DNA of 64,000 bases from Firmicutes bacterium UBA3572 (GCA_002375985.1 DFNH01000036.1:50319-114318), one strand, 5' to 3'. Counted from the first letter of the stretch, positions 34,657 through 43,616 are shown. The notes: generated by a model not told the origin, from the letters alone. A program made the numbers and translations.

Positions 34657-34914
34657 CTAGACCTTCTCCCTTTCAATCATCTTGACCAGGCCATCGTAAC
34701 TTTCCTGCAACCGGTTTAATTCATCGGCCAGGTTTACGGCCGCCAGTACGGCCGCTTTGGTGATCGGGATCCGGGAGTGTCGGTTGATTATGTCCCGCAC
34801 CCTGTGATCCACTTCCGCGGCAAGGCGGCGGATGTACTCGGGGGAACGATCACCCTTGAGAAGGTACCTTTCCCCAAGGATTTCTACCGCAACCCGGTTG
34901 ATTTCTTCCGCCAT
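34657..34914 (-). CDS. zapA: Cell division protein ZapA
   Basis: An 85-aa FtsZ-ring accessory protein. Family pattern: NRVAVEILGERYLLKGDRSPEYIRRLAAEVDHRVRDIINRHSRIPITKAAVLAAVNLADELNRLQ (shown as a pattern spanning residues ~4-70). The C-terminal half is a coiled coil that cross-links FtsZ filaments. ATG at 34914 is chosen for the GGGAGGGG site 6 nt upstream; the longer frame runs through a poor region. It lies 77 nt after pheT, as in many Firmicutes. Confidence 0.93.
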   Translation of the reverse strand: MAEEINRVAVEILGERYLLKGDRSPEYIRRLAAEVDHRVRDIINRHSRIPITKAAVLAAVNLADELNRLQESYDGLVKMIEREKV

Positions 34915-34991
34915 CACATACCCCTCCCGTCTGGATAGTTCCCTGGGGACACGCCCGGGTCGGTCCGGCGGCCCGGGCAATTCATAAAACG

Positions 34992-37394
34992 CTAAACCCG
35001 GAGCACGGCGGAAAAAGCCTGTTCCAGTCTCCGGACCACCGCCTCCAGATAGCCGTTCACCTCTTCATCGGTCAGGGTACGGTCGTCGGCCTGGAAGCGC
35101 AGGGAAAAAGCCAGACTACGGTAACCATCGGGAATCTGGCGGCCCTCGTAAACATCAAACAGCCGCAGTTCCCGCAGAAGCCCGCCCGCTGCCTGCCGGA
35201 TTACGTCGGCTACCTCCCCCGCCGGGTAGTCCTTGCTGATCACAAACGCCAGGTCCCGTTCCACGGCCGGGAAGCGCGGTAGCGGCGAGAACCTAATCTC
35301 CTGCTTCTCCAACGCCGCCACCCTTTCCAGGTCAATCTCGGCCACCACCACCCGTTCCGGGAGGTGATAACTTTCCAGCACCTCGGGGTGGATTTCCCCT
35401 AAAACCCCCAGGTCGGTCCCCGCGGCCAGCACCCGGGCCGTCCGGCCGGGATGGAAAGCGGGCTCATTGATTTCCGGCACAAAGGTCAGCGGCCCAAGCC
35501 CGATGCTCCGGGCCAGCGTTTCCAGGACCCCCTTGAGATAGAAAAAGTCGAGCGGCTGGTCCTTGTGACACCAACCAGAAGGAGTGCGGCCCATGAGGGC
35601 CATCGCCAGCGTCCCGCGTTCCTCCGGCAGCAACTCATCCTGCCGCGGCAGATAGACCCGCCCGATTTCGAACAGGGCTACATCGGTATTACGCCGCTGG
35701 TAATTGCGCTCCAAAACGTCCAGGAGGCAGGGATAAAGCAGCGTCCGCATGACCGCCTGATCCTCACTGAGCGGATTTTTAAGGGTCACGGTCCGGCGCA
35801 CGGCAGCATCTTCCGGAAAACCGAGCCGGTCGAATACCTTGGGGTTCATGAAAGTATAGGTGACCACCTCGGTAAGCCCGCAGGCGGTAAGCGTACGCTT
35901 TATACTGGCCTCAAGCTTTTGAGCCGGCGTTCGCACCCCCGCCGTCGTCACCCCGAACGGAAGAGTGTGCGGCACTTGATCGTAACCGTAAAGCCGGGCC
36001 ACTTCCTCGATCAGGTCAATCTCCCGAAATACGTCAAACCGGTGCGAAGGAACGCTGACCACAAAGCTCCCAGCAGCACCCCGCGGTGCGAATCCCAGCC
36101 TTTCCAAAATATCCACCATTTCGCCGGTGGGTACTGGCACACCCAGGATTTTCTCCACGCGCTCCGGTCGTAAAACGATTGTTTTCGCCGTGTAAGGCTT
36201 TGGATAGACATCAACCACCCCGGCCGCAACGCGGCCAGCACCGATCCGGCACATTAATTCCACCGCCCGGTCGGCGGCCCGCAGGCACTCCTCGGGGTCA
36301 ACGCCCTTTTCAAAACGCGCTGAAGCCTCGGAATAGAGTCCCAAAGACCTGGCCGTCCGCCGGATGCTGACCGGATTGAAGTAGGCCGACTCTAGCAGCA
36401 CACGGCTGGTCCCGGCCGTAACCTCCGAATTCAGTCCCCCCATTACCCCGGCGATACCGATGGCCCGCTCTGGATCGGCGATCAACAGCATATCGGGAGC
36501 AAGAGCACGCTCTTGGCCGTCCAGGGTGACCAGTTTTTCGCCGGGCCGCGCGTTGCGGACAATGATGTGCCCGTCCCGCACGGCGTCGTAGTCAAAGGCA
36601 TGTTGGGGTTGGCCCCATTCAAGCATCACGTAATTAGTAACATCGACAATACAGTTGATCGGGCGCATTCCGGCGACCAGGAGCCGCCGCTGCAGCCAGA
36701 ACGGCGAGGGGCCCACCTTGACGTCTACGAGCAAACGGGCCACGTACCGCCCGCACAAAGTCGGATCCTCAATGGTAACCCGGATCAGATCAGCCGCGCC
36801 CTCCGCCAACTCCGGAAAAACCAGCTCCGGCGTCTTAAGAGGCAGCTTCAAGAGAGCGGCCACCTCCCGGGCCACGCCCCGGACAGACAAACAGTCGCCC
36901 CGGTTGGGGGTTAAATCCAATTCTAAAACTTGATCATCCAGGCCAAGGACCGGACGCGCGTCAATTCCGACCGGGGTATCCGGGGGTAAAATCACAATTC
37001 CCTCGTGATCGTCACCCATACCCAGCTCGTCGGCCGCACACAGCATCCCTTCGGACTCAACCCCGCGCAATTTGGCCCGCCGGATCACGACTCCGCCGGC
37101 AAGGGTTGCCCCCACCGGCGCTACGGGCACAACATCACCCGCGTTGAAGTTGGTAGCCCCGGTCACGATTTGCAGTTCCTCTTTCCCGGTGTCTACCCTG
37201 GTAATCACCAGGCGGTCGGCGTTCGGGTGTGGCAACACCGCCGACACCCGTCCGGTAATCACGCCCGACACGTCCTTACCCGGTTCGTCTACACGGTCCA
37301 CGGCTATCCCGGCCAGCGTCAACCGATCGGCCAGTTCGTGGGCCGGTATCTGGATATCCACGAATTCCTTGAGCCAGTTTAAAGAAACCCGCAC
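34992..37394 (-). CDS. pheT: Phenylalanyl-tRNA synthetase beta subunit
   Basis: An 800-aa PheT. In order: an N-terminal OB-fold tRNA-binding domain (~40-150), B3/B4 editing domain (~200-370), B5 domain, catalytic-like core and C-terminal anticodon-binding FDX domain (RFPAVERDLAFVISKDYPAGEV). The GTG at 37394 is preferred because GGGAGG is then 10 nt upstream and the protein starts MRVSLNWLKEFVDI, typical of PheT. The TTG three codons earlier is too close to the site. It is downstream of pheS by 30 nt and under the pheS attenuator. Confidence 0.97.
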   Translation of the reverse strand: MRVSLNWLKEFVDIQIPAHELADRLTLAGIAVDRVDEPGKDVSGVITGRVSAVLPHPNADRLVITRVDTGKEELQIVTGATNFNAGDVVPVAPVGATLAGGVVIRRAKLRGVESEGMLCAADELGMGDDHEGIVILPPDTPVGIDARPVLGLDDQVLELDLTPNRGDCLSVRGVAREVAALLKLPLKTPELVFPELAEGAADLIRVTIEDPTLCGRYVARLLVDVKVGPSPFWLQRRLLVAGMRPINCIVDVTNYVMLEWGQPQHAFDYDAVRDGHIIVRNARPGEKLVTLDGQERALAPDMLLIADPERAIGIAGVMGGLNSEVTAGTSRVLLESAYFNPVSIRRTARSLGLYSEASARFEKGVDPEECLRAADRAVELMCRIGAGRVAAGVVDVYPKPYTAKTIVLRPERVEKILGVPVPTGEMVDILERLGFAPRGAAGSFVVSVPSHRFDVFREIDLIEEVARLYGYDQVPHTLPFGVTTAGVRTPAQKLEASIKRTLTACGLTEVVTYTFMNPKVFDRLGFPEDAAVRRTVTLKNPLSEDQAVMRTLLYPCLLDVLERNYQRRNTDVALFEIGRVYLPRQDELLPEERGTLAMALMGRTPSGWCHKDQPLDFFYLKGVLETLARSIGLGPLTFVPEINEPAFHPGRTARVLAAGTDLGVLGEIHPEVLESYHLPERVVVAEIDLERVAALEKQEIRFSPLPRFPAVERDLAFVISKDYPAGEVADVIRQAAGGLLRELRLFDVYEGRQIPDGYRSLAFSLRFQADDRTLTDEEVNGYLEAVVRRLEQAFSAVLRV

Positions 37395-37424
37395 CCGGGT
37401 CAAGCCTCCCTTACCGTAATTGAG

Positions 37425-38447
37425 CTAGAATTGAGCTAAAAACCGGATGTCGTTATCAAAGAAAAGGCGGATGTTGTCTACGCCGTACTTCAGCATCGCG
37501 ATGCGCTCGATGCCCATGCCGAAGGCAAAACCGCTTACTTTTTCGGAATCATAGCCCGATACCTCGAGCACCCGCGGATGAATCATCCCGGCGCCCAGAA
37601 TCTCCAACCAGCCGGTATGGGCGCAAACCCGGCAACCGCGGCCGCCGCAGATGACGCACGAGATGTCGACCTCGGCGCTCGGTTCGGTAAAGGGGAAGAA
37701 ACTGGGCCGGAAACGCATCCTGGTTTTTTCCCCGTACATTTCCCGTACAAAGGAATTCAACACCCCTTTTAGGTCCGCCAGGGTGATGTGCGTATCAACC
37801 GCAAAACCCTCTACCTGGTGAAACATGGGCGAATGGGTGGCGTCGTCATCCTCACGGTACACCTTGCCCGGAGCGATGATTTTCACCGGCACCGCCGGTG
37901 CCGTCTTTTCGAAGGTGCGGACCTGCACCGGCGAGGTGTGGGTACGCAGCAGCACTTCGTCGCTAACGAAAAAGGTATCCTGCATATCCCGTGCCGGGTG
38001 GTCTTTGGGGAAGTTTAAGGCCTCGAAGTTATAGTAATCCAGCTCAACCTCCGGGCCTTCCACGATTTGAAAACCGAGTCCGAGAAAGATTTCCTCTATT
38101 TCGGTACGAACCACGGTCAGGGGATGGAGAGAACCCAAAAAGGGCCGCAATCCCGGCAGGGTGACGTCAATGCGTTCGGCCGCCAGTTTCCGGGCCTTGG
38201 CGTGCTTTTTAAGCGTGGACGCCCTGTCGGCCAGCAAGCTTTCCAGACGCACTTTAACTTCATTCGCTAGTTTGCCCACCAGCGGCCGTTCGGCTGCCGG
38301 CAGCGCACCCATTCCCCGTAACAGTTGCGTTAAAACGCCCTTTTTCCCCAGGTAACGAATACGGAGCTCTTCCACAGCCTCCACGGTGTCGGCGCGTTCG
38401 ATGGCTCTTTCGGCTTCGTTGGCAATTTCCAAAAGCTTCTCCTGCAT
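37425..38447 (-). CDS. pheS: Phenylalanyl-tRNA synthetase alpha subunit
   Basis: A 340-aa class II synthetase subunit. An N-terminal coiled coil (~1-90) precedes the catalytic core with motif 2 GKVYREDDDATHSPMFHQVEGF and motif 3 FAFGMGIERIAMLKYG. The usual Phe-binding FF residues are in FRPSFFPFTEPSAEVD. ATG with GGAGG upstream. Expression is probably set by the leader-peptide attenuator at 38522-38748. Confidence 0.98.
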   Translation of the reverse strand: MQEKLLEIANEAERAIERADTVEAVEELRIRYLGKKGVLTQLLRGMGALPAAERPLVGKLANEVKVRLESLLADRASTLKKHAKARKLAAERIDVTLPGLRPFLGSLHPLTVVRTEIEEIFLGLGFQIVEGPEVELDYYNFEALNFPKDHPARDMQDTFFVSDEVLLRTHTSPVQVRTFEKTAPAVPVKIIAPGKVYREDDDATHSPMFHQVEGFAVDTHITLADLKGVLNSFVREMYGEKTRMRFRPSFFPFTEPSAEVDISCVICGGRGCRVCAHTGWLEILGAGMIHPRVLEVSGYDSEKVSGFAFGMGIERIAMLKYGVDNIRLFFDNDIRFLAQF

Positions 38448-38521
38448 CCTTCGCCTCCAATCTCCTTTGGAACCTACTTTTCTAGTTTAACCCTGAAAAT
38501 TCCTTTAGGATTCGGGAACGG

Positions 38522-38550
38522 CAAATAAAAATAGTCCCGAAATAGGGACC
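38522..38550 (-). terminator. pheST leader terminator
   Basis: Minus strand GGTCCC-TATTTC-GGGACT stem (one G-U pair) followed by ATTTTTATTTG, about 75 nt before pheS. The 5' arm overlaps CCGGT, which can pair with ACCGG located just past the leader-peptide stop, offering an antiterminator. Confidence 0.8.
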
Positions 38551-38638
38551 GGATGAAGCTACCTTTTACAGGCGACCGCCTGATTATTGCAGCGCCAGTC
38601 TTCGATAAAGTATGTAGGCTCTGATGGAACCGGTAGTC

Positions 38639-38695
38639 TCAAAAAGCCTCCAAAAAAAATCGGCGGTTAAATGCATCTGCCCACACACCTTTCAT
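38639..38695 (-). CDS. pheST leader peptide, Phe-rich
   Basis: An 18-codon open frame encoding MKGVWADAFNRRFFLEAF followed by TGA. Four of its codons are Phe (all TTT), three of them in the last six. It lies between the pheST promoter (38720-38748) and the leader terminator (38522-38550), the arrangement of the enteric pheM leader. Ribosome stalling at the Phe codons when charged tRNA-Phe is scarce would be expected to favour antitermination. GGTCTC upstream of the ATG can pair with GAGAC at the stop region. The Shine-Dalgarno site is weak (AAGG about 16 nt before). No T-box motif is found here. Confidence 0.7.
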   Translation of the reverse strand: MKGVWADAFNRRFFLEAF

Positions 38696-38719
38696 CGTTC
38701 TTGGAGACCTTTTGCGGTA

Positions 38720-38748
38720 AGTATATCACAAGCCTACGGCAAAGACAA
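38720..38748 (-). promoter_or_regulatory. pheST promoter
   Basis: -35 TTGTCT (38743-38748), 17-bp spacer, extended -10 TGA-TATACT (38720-38725) on the minus strand, overlapping the 3' end of the methyltransferase gene. It starts a leader of about 260 nt. Confidence 0.7.
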
Positions 38749-39561
38749 GGAACATTTGAGCCGCTGGCGCACCGCCTCGTAGATGAAAAGAGAGGCAGCA
38801 ACCCCAACATTTAGTGATTCCGCCTGGCCGGGCATGGGAATAAAAACCACCCGGTCCGCCACCTGATGCAGGAAATCGGTGCAACCCCGACTCTCGTTGC
38901 CCACGAAAAGCGCCGTCGGACGGTCGAATACGCACTCGTAAAGGGAATAATCGCCTTGAGGATCGGCCACAAAGATCTGAAAACCGGCCCCGGCCAGGAA
39001 CTGGACCGCGTGGTCGGCCGCAACGTCCCCGAAAACCGGCAAGTGAAACAGCGCCCCGGCGGAGGCCCTCACCACCTTCGGGTGAAACAGGTCCACGGTG
39101 CCTTCCAGGGTGATCACACCCAAGAGCCCACACGCATCGGCCGTCCTGATGATGGTGCCGAGATTGCCTGGATCCTGAATGCCGTCCAGCACAATCACCA
39201 ACGGCGTGCCCCGCCCCTGCAACAACAGATCCAGATCGTAACGGGGTTTCGCGATGAGGGCGACAACACCCTGGGGAGTCGTGGTGTCGGCCAAGTCCCT
39301 CAGCACGTGGTCCACCGTTTCCCAGATCTCGGCTCCCGCCGCCCGGGCTGCCTCCAGTAACGCCGCGCCCCGCGGGTGGGCCGTGAGTTCGGCGGTAAAC
39401 AGTAGCACCTTCACCTTCCAGCCGGCATCCAAGGCCTCCTCGATGACCTTAACACCCTCGGCTAGGAAACGCCCTTCCCGATCCCGGTGCCTTTTGCGGT
39501 AGTACCGCTTTAGGGACTTGATCCGCTCGTTGCTCCGGGACGTGATCTTCAGACTAGTCAC
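38734..39561 (-). CDS. TrmH/SpoU family RNA 2'-O-ribose methyltransferase
   Basis: A 275-aa SPOUT methyltransferase. The N-terminal substrate-binding domain (SNERIKSLKRYYRKRHRDREGRFLAEG) is followed by the knotted domain with the three SpoU motifs: DPGNLGTIIRTADA, LFVGNESRG and IPMPGQAESLNVGVAASLFIYE. The gene is next to pheST in most Firmicutes. The target RNA is probably 23S rRNA but is not determined here. The GTG at 39561 overlaps the end of the upstream KtrA-like gene (8 nt), so translation is likely coupled. Confidence 0.95.
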   Translation of the reverse strand: MTSLKITSRSNERIKSLKRYYRKRHRDREGRFLAEGVKVIEEALDAGWKVKVLLFTAELTAHPRGAALLEAARAAGAEIWETVDHVLRDLADTTTPQGVVALIAKPRYDLDLLLQGRGTPLVIVLDGIQDPGNLGTIIRTADACGLLGVITLEGTVDLFHPKVVRASAGALFHLPVFGDVAADHAVQFLAGAGFQIFVADPQGDYSLYECVFDRPTALFVGNESRGCTDFLHQVADRVVFIPMPGQAESLNVGVAASLFIYEAVRQRLKCSLSLP

Positions 39562-40201
39562 CTCCCAGCCGCTGCAGCCGGTCGTTGCGCCCGATGGCCA
39601 CTAAGAGATCGCCCTCCTGGATAACCTGGTTGGCCCCCGGGGAAATCAGCACCTCGGAACCCCGCCGAATGGCCAGAATGTTTACCCCATACTTTTTCCG
39701 GATTCCAGACTCAGCCAGGCTTCGTCCCACGAATTCCTCCGGAGCTACAAGCTCCAGGATACTGAAATCGGGTGAAAGGTCGATCTGGTCCAGGATGTTC
39801 TTGGACACCAGGCCGCGCGCCACCCTGCTGCCCATGTCCCGCTCGGGAAACACCACCTTGTCGGCTCCGACCTTGGCCAGCACCCGTCCGTGCAATTCGG
39901 TGCGCGCCTTGGCCACGACGGTCTTCACACCCATTTCCTTAAGCATCACCGTGGTCAGGATACTGGCCTCCATGTCGTGCCCAATGGAGACGATCACCAC
40001 GTCAAAGTTGCGAATACCCAAAGCTTTTAATGCTTCCTCGTCCAGCGCATCCGCCTGAACCGCGTGGGTAACCTCGTCCATAATCTTCTCTACTTTGTGC
40101 GCATCAGTGTCGACCGCCAACACATCGTAACCCATCCTGGCCAGAGACACGGCCACGCTGACCCCAAAGCGGCCCAGCCCGATCACCGCAAACTGTTTCA
40201 T
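39554..40201 (-). CDS. KtrA/TrkA-type potassium uptake regulator (RCK protein)
   Basis: A 215-aa RCK protein. The Rossmann RCK_N domain has FAVIGLGRFGVSVAVSLARMGYDVLAVD (NAD/ATP-binding glycine motif), and the RCK_C domain (~135-215) follows. It is the cytoplasmic gating ring of Ktr-type K+ channels. No ktrB/trkH membrane subunit is encoded nearby, so its channel partner must be elsewhere. It lies between rplT and the methyltransferase on the same strand. Confidence 0.93.
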   Translation of the reverse strand: MKQFAVIGLGRFGVSVAVSLARMGYDVLAVDTDAHKVEKIMDEVTHAVQADALDEEALKALGIRNFDVVIVSIGHDMEASILTTVMLKEMGVKTVVAKARTELHGRVLAKVGADKVVFPERDMGSRVARGLVSKNILDQIDLSPDFSILELVAPEEFVGRSLAESGIRKKYGVNILAIRRGSEVLISPGANQVIQEGDLLVAIGRNDRLQRLGGD

Positions 40202-40320
40202 TAGTTTCCCCCGTCCCGTCCGTGTTTTGGTGGAGGCAAAAGCTAATCAAAGAGTAGAAAAGAGGCATGGCCAAAACCCCAACCGGCATTGCACCATGCC
40301 CCCTTTCATTATCACGGTGT

Positions 40321-40683
40321 TTACTTGTGGTTCAGCCTTTCTTTAGCCACCTGCACCAGTTGCCCGAAAGCGGCCTGATCGTTCACCGCCAACTCGGCCA
40401 GCATTTTGCGGTTGATTTCCACGCCCGCTTTTCGCAAACCTTCGATAAACCGGTTGTAGGAAATCCCGTTCATACGCGCGGCGGCGTTGATCCTGGTGAT
40501 CCACAACCGCCGAAAATCACGCTTTTTGGCCCGCCGGTCCCGGTAAGCATACATCAAGGAGCGCATTACCTGCTGGTTGGCCACCCGGTACAGTTTGCTC
40601 TTCGCACCCCAATAGCCCTTTGCCAGCCTCAATATCTTTTTATGCCGTTTACGCGCCACTACGGCACTCTTCACGCGCGGCAT
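40321..40683 (-). CDS. rplT: 50S ribosomal protein L20
   Basis: A 120-aa L20 (MPRVKSAVVARKRHKKILRLAKGYWGAKSKLYRVANQQVM at the N-terminus, shown as a pattern). It is needed for early 50S assembly and in Bacillus represses its own operon by binding the infC leader. It ends the infC-rpmI-rplT operon. Confidence 0.98.
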   Translation of the reverse strand: MPRVKSAVVARKRHKKILRLAKGYWGAKSKLYRVANQQVMRSLMYAYRDRRAKKRDFRRLWITRINAAARMNGISYNRFIEGLRKAGVEINRKMLAELAVNDQAAFGQLVQVAKERLNHK

Positions 40684-40715
40684 TTATGAAACCTCCTTTG
40701 CCATTTACATTTACA

Positions 40716-40913
40716 TTAACAATAGGGAACCAATGCTCTGATCCGCCGCACATCACTGGGATCGAGAATGAATCCCTTACGTAAACGGCGCTTTCTCTTG
40801 GCCGTTTTTTCTTCAAGAATATGGCTATGGTAAGCGTGCCGGGCACGAAATTTGCCCGTACCGGTTTTCTTGAAGCGTTTGGCCGCCCCGCGATGGGTTT
40901 TGATTTTAGGCAA
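40716..40913 (-). CDS. rpmI: 50S ribosomal protein L35
   Basis: A 65-aa L35 (MPKIKTHRGAAKRFKKTGTG; HAYHSHILEEKTAKRKRRLR). TTG at 40913 is chosen since GGGAGTG then lies 6 nt upstream and the family start MPKIKTH results. Confidence 0.96.
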   Translation of the reverse strand: MPKIKTHRGAAKRFKKTGTGKFRARHAYHSHILEEKTAKRKRRLRKGFILDPSDVRRIRALVPYC

Positions 40914-40934
40914 AACGTTCACTCCCTTCAATAG

Positions 40935-41450
40935 CTAGTTCTGCTGTTTGGGGGCCAAGATCATAATCATATTGCGGCCTTCCAATTTTGGAGCCCGCTC
41001 AATGACGGCCAACTCCTGAACCTGTTCCACCAACCGGTTGAGAATCTGCTGGCCCAGGTGCGGATGGGCGATTTCCCGTCCACGAAACATCAGGGTGACC
41101 TTCACCTTATCGCCGTCTTTAAGGAACCGAATCGCGTTCCGGGTCTTGGTCTCAAAGTCGTGATCCTCGATCCCGGGACGCAGCTTCACTTCCTTGATGG
41201 AGACGATCTTTTGGTTCTTGCGCGCCTCTTTTTCGCGCTTACTCTGCTCGTACTTGTACTTTCCAAAATCCATAATCCGGCAAACCACCGGCCTGGCCTG
41301 CGGCGCAACCTCAACTAAGTCAAGACCTCTCTCCTCGGCTAGGCGCAGAGCGTCCCGGATGTTCATGATCCCAATCTGAGACCCGTCAGAGTCAATGACC
41401 CTGACCTCTCGAGCTCTGATACCTTGGTTGACGCGATGGTCCTTGGTAAT
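40935..41450 (-). CDS. infC: Translation initiation factor IF-3, AUU start
   Basis: A 171-aa IF-3 that prevents subunit joining and checks the start codon. N-domain: DHRVNQGIRAREVRVIDSDGSQIGIM; linker: GKYKYEQSKREKEARKNQK; C-domain: EVKLRPGIEDHDFETKTRNAIRFL. The only start that fits both the family length and the strong AGGGGG Shine-Dalgarno site (7 nt away) is ATT at 41450. AUU is the classical infC start, which lets IF-3 limit its own synthesis. An in-frame ATG further upstream would place 40 extra residues inside the leader terminator region. Confidence 0.93.
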   Translation of the reverse strand: MTKDHRVNQGIRAREVRVIDSDGSQIGIMNIRDALRLAEERGLDLVEVAPQARPVVCRIMDFGKYKYEQSKREKEARKNQKIVSIKEVKLRPGIEDHDFETKTRNAIRFLKDGDKVKVTLMFRGREIAHPHLGQQILNRLVEQVQELAVIERAPKLEGRNMIMILAPKQQN

Positions 41451-41474
41451 GACCTTACACCCCCTGAAAGGTTC

Positions 41475-41509
41475 ACATATAAAAATGCGGGCGGCAAAAC
41501 CACCCGCAT
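41475..41509 (-). terminator. infC leader terminator
   Basis: ATGCGGGTGG/CCGCCCGCAT stem with a short TTTTG loop, followed by TTTTATATG on the minus strand, 25 nt before infC. It is the off-switch of the leader. Confidence 0.85.
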
Positions 41510-41549
41510 ATGTGTCGACAAGCCATTTCCGGGCCAATAAAAACACCCG

Positions 41550-41625
41550 GTTTACAACGTCTTGGAACAAAACCCTACCAACGTCCGTCGTAGGGTGAGA
41601 AGCGGGCGGGCTTCTTCTTGTAAAC
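41550..41625 (-). ncRNA. L20-type autoregulatory leader of infC-rpmI-rplT
   Basis: A closing helix GTTTACAA (41618-41625) with TTGTAAAC (41550-41557) encloses a CCCTAC/GTAGGG hairpin (41573-41595). With the downstream terminator and the strong upstream promoter this matches the L20 leader arrangement of low-GC Gram-positives, in which L20 protein binding promotes termination. Identity is inferred from context and helices. Confidence 0.7.
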
Positions 41626-41647
41626 TTTTGTCATTTTTACAGCCGTA

Positions 41648-41676
41648 ATTATAGCACACCCACGCACCGCCGTCAA
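41648..41676 (-). promoter_or_regulatory. Strong promoter of the infC operon
   Basis: -35 TTGACG (41671-41676), 17-bp spacer, -10 TATAAT (41648-41653) on the minus strand, just past the thrS stop. Confidence 0.8.
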
Positions 41677-41708
41677 GCAACTCCGTTCCCTTCGATTGAT
41701 TTCCGGGG

Positions 41709-43616
41709 TTAACGAGACTTGGTGTTGATCTCCCGTACAATCCGGCTGATAAAGTCATCCAGTGTGAATGATCCAAGGTCGCCCTCCGCCCGGTGACGCA
41801 CCGACAGCGTGCCCGTGGCCGCCTCCCGGTCTCCCACCACCAACATATACGGGATTTTCTGCAACTGGGCTTCCCTGATCTTGTAACCCACCTTTTCGTT
41901 TCGGCCGTCAAACTCGACGCGCACACCGGCCTGCCGGAGGGTTTCGGTGACTTGCCGGCCGTATTCGGCGTGGCGGTCGGTAATCGGCAACACCCGGGCC
42001 TGTACCGGCGCCAGCCAAACCGGGAAAGCCCCGGCAAAATGCTCGGTCAGAATGGCGATGAACCGCTCCAGGCTGCCGTAGATCACACGGTGGATCATCA
42101 CCGGCCGGTGCCGCTCTCCGTCTTCACCAATGTAGGTCAACGCAAACTTTTCGGGCATCAGGAAGTCTACCTGAATGGTGCCACACTGCCATGTCCGTCC
42201 CAGACAGTCCCGCAGGTGAAAATCAACCTTCGGGCCGTAAAAAGCCCCGTCACCTTCGTTGACCTTGTAGCTCAGGCCTTTAACCTCCAGGGCCCCCCGC
42301 AGAGCGTTGGTGGCCAACTCCCAGATCTCGTCCGAACCCATGGCCTTCTCCGGCTTAGTGGACAACTCCACGTGATAGTCAAAACCGAAAACATCCCGGT
42401 AGAAGTACTCGGTCAGGTCAAGGATCCGAACGATCTCCTCTTCCACCTGCTCCGGCCGGCAGAAAATATGGGCGTCATCCTGCGTGAAGCAACGCACCCG
42501 CATCAGCCCGTGTAACACGCCGGACAACTCGTGCCGGTGTACCAGACCCAACTCGCCCAGCCGGATCGGCAATTCCCGGTAACTGTGCAGTTTGGAACGA
42601 TACACCAGAATACCGCCGGGGCAGTTCATGGGCTTCACGGCATAGTCCTCATCGTCGATTCTCGTGAAGTACATGTTCTCCCGGTAATGATCCCAGTGCC
42701 CGGACCTTTCCCACAATTCCTGGCGGAGGATAATGGGCGTCCGAATTTCCTGGTAACCGTTTTTGAGGTGCTCCTCCCGCCAGAAACGTTCCAGTTCATT
42801 GCGCAGCACCATTCCTTTCGGATGGAAAAACGGGAACCCGGGACCAGCTTCGTGAATGCTAAAGAGGTCCAACATGGCGCCCAGTTTGCGATGATCGCGC
42901 CGTTTGGCCTCCTCCAGCCGGAAAAGGTACTCTTTGAGCAGCGAGGCCTTGGGAAACGAGGTGCCGTAAATGCGCTGCAGCATCTTGTTCCGCTCGTCAC
43001 CCCGCCAGTAAGCACCGGCCACATTCAACAGCTTGAAGGACTTGATCCGGCCGGTAGAGGGCAGGTGCGGACCCGCGCAAAGGTCCACGAATTCGCCCTG
43101 CCGGTAAAAGGAGATGACTTCATCAGGTCCCAGATCGGAAATTAGTTCCACCTTGTAGTTCTCTCCCGCTTGGGCGGCTAACCGGAGCGCCTCCTCGCGG
43201 GACAACTCGAAGCGTTCGATCGGCAGATCGGCGGCGATGATCCGCGCCATCTCCTGCTCGATCCGTTCCAGGTCTTCCGGAGTGAAAGCCCGGGGTACGT
43301 CAAAGTCGTAGTAGAAGCCGTCCGCGATGGCCGGACCAATCGCCAGCCGTGCCTCCGGATAAAGCCGTTTCACCGCCTGGGCCAGAACGTGGGCGGTGCT
43401 GTGCCGGTAGACCATTTGGGCCTCCTCATCCTCAAAAGTCAGGAACTCCAGAACAGCATCTCCCGACATCGGTTCATTCAGCCCCTGCAACCTCCCGTTT
43501 ACCCGGGCGACCACCGCCTCCTTGGCCAGGCGGGGACCTAGATCCCGGGCCACGTCAAGGGGAGTGGAACCGGGAGGGTAGTTGACCACTTTTCCGTCTT
43601 TAAGCGTGATGTTCAT
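41709..43616 (-). CDS. thrS: Threonyl-tRNA synthetase
   Basis: A 635-aa ThrRS. Domains: TGS (~1-60), editing domain with HSTAHVLAQAVKRLYP and CAGPHLPSTG (~65-225), class II catalytic core with HRHELSGVLHGLMRVRCFTQDDAHIF, and the anticodon-binding domain (VWLAPVQARVLPITDRHAEYG to the end). All are intact. It is controlled by a T-box leader about 290 nt upstream, separated by a repeat-flanked insertion. Confidence 0.98.
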   Translation of the reverse strand: MNITLKDGKVVNYPPGSTPLDVARDLGPRLAKEAVVARVNGRLQGLNEPMSGDAVLEFLTFEDEEAQMVYRHSTAHVLAQAVKRLYPEARLAIGPAIADGFYYDFDVPRAFTPEDLERIEQEMARIIAADLPIERFELSREEALRLAAQAGENYKVELISDLGPDEVISFYRQGEFVDLCAGPHLPSTGRIKSFKLLNVAGAYWRGDERNKMLQRIYGTSFPKASLLKEYLFRLEEAKRRDHRKLGAMLDLFSIHEAGPGFPFFHPKGMVLRNELERFWREEHLKNGYQEIRTPIILRQELWERSGHWDHYRENMYFTRIDDEDYAVKPMNCPGGILVYRSKLHSYRELPIRLGELGLVHRHELSGVLHGLMRVRCFTQDDAHIFCRPEQVEEEIVRILDLTEYFYRDVFGFDYHVELSTKPEKAMGSDEIWELATNALRGALEVKGLSYKVNEGDGAFYGPKVDFHLRDCLGRTWQCGTIQVDFLMPEKFALTYIGEDGERHRPVMIHRVIYGSLERFIAILTEHFAGAFPVWLAPVQARVLPITDRHAEYGRQVTETLRQAGVRVEFDGRNEKVGYKIREAQLQKIPYMLVVGDREAATGTLSVRHRAEGDLGSFTLDDFISRIVREINTKSR

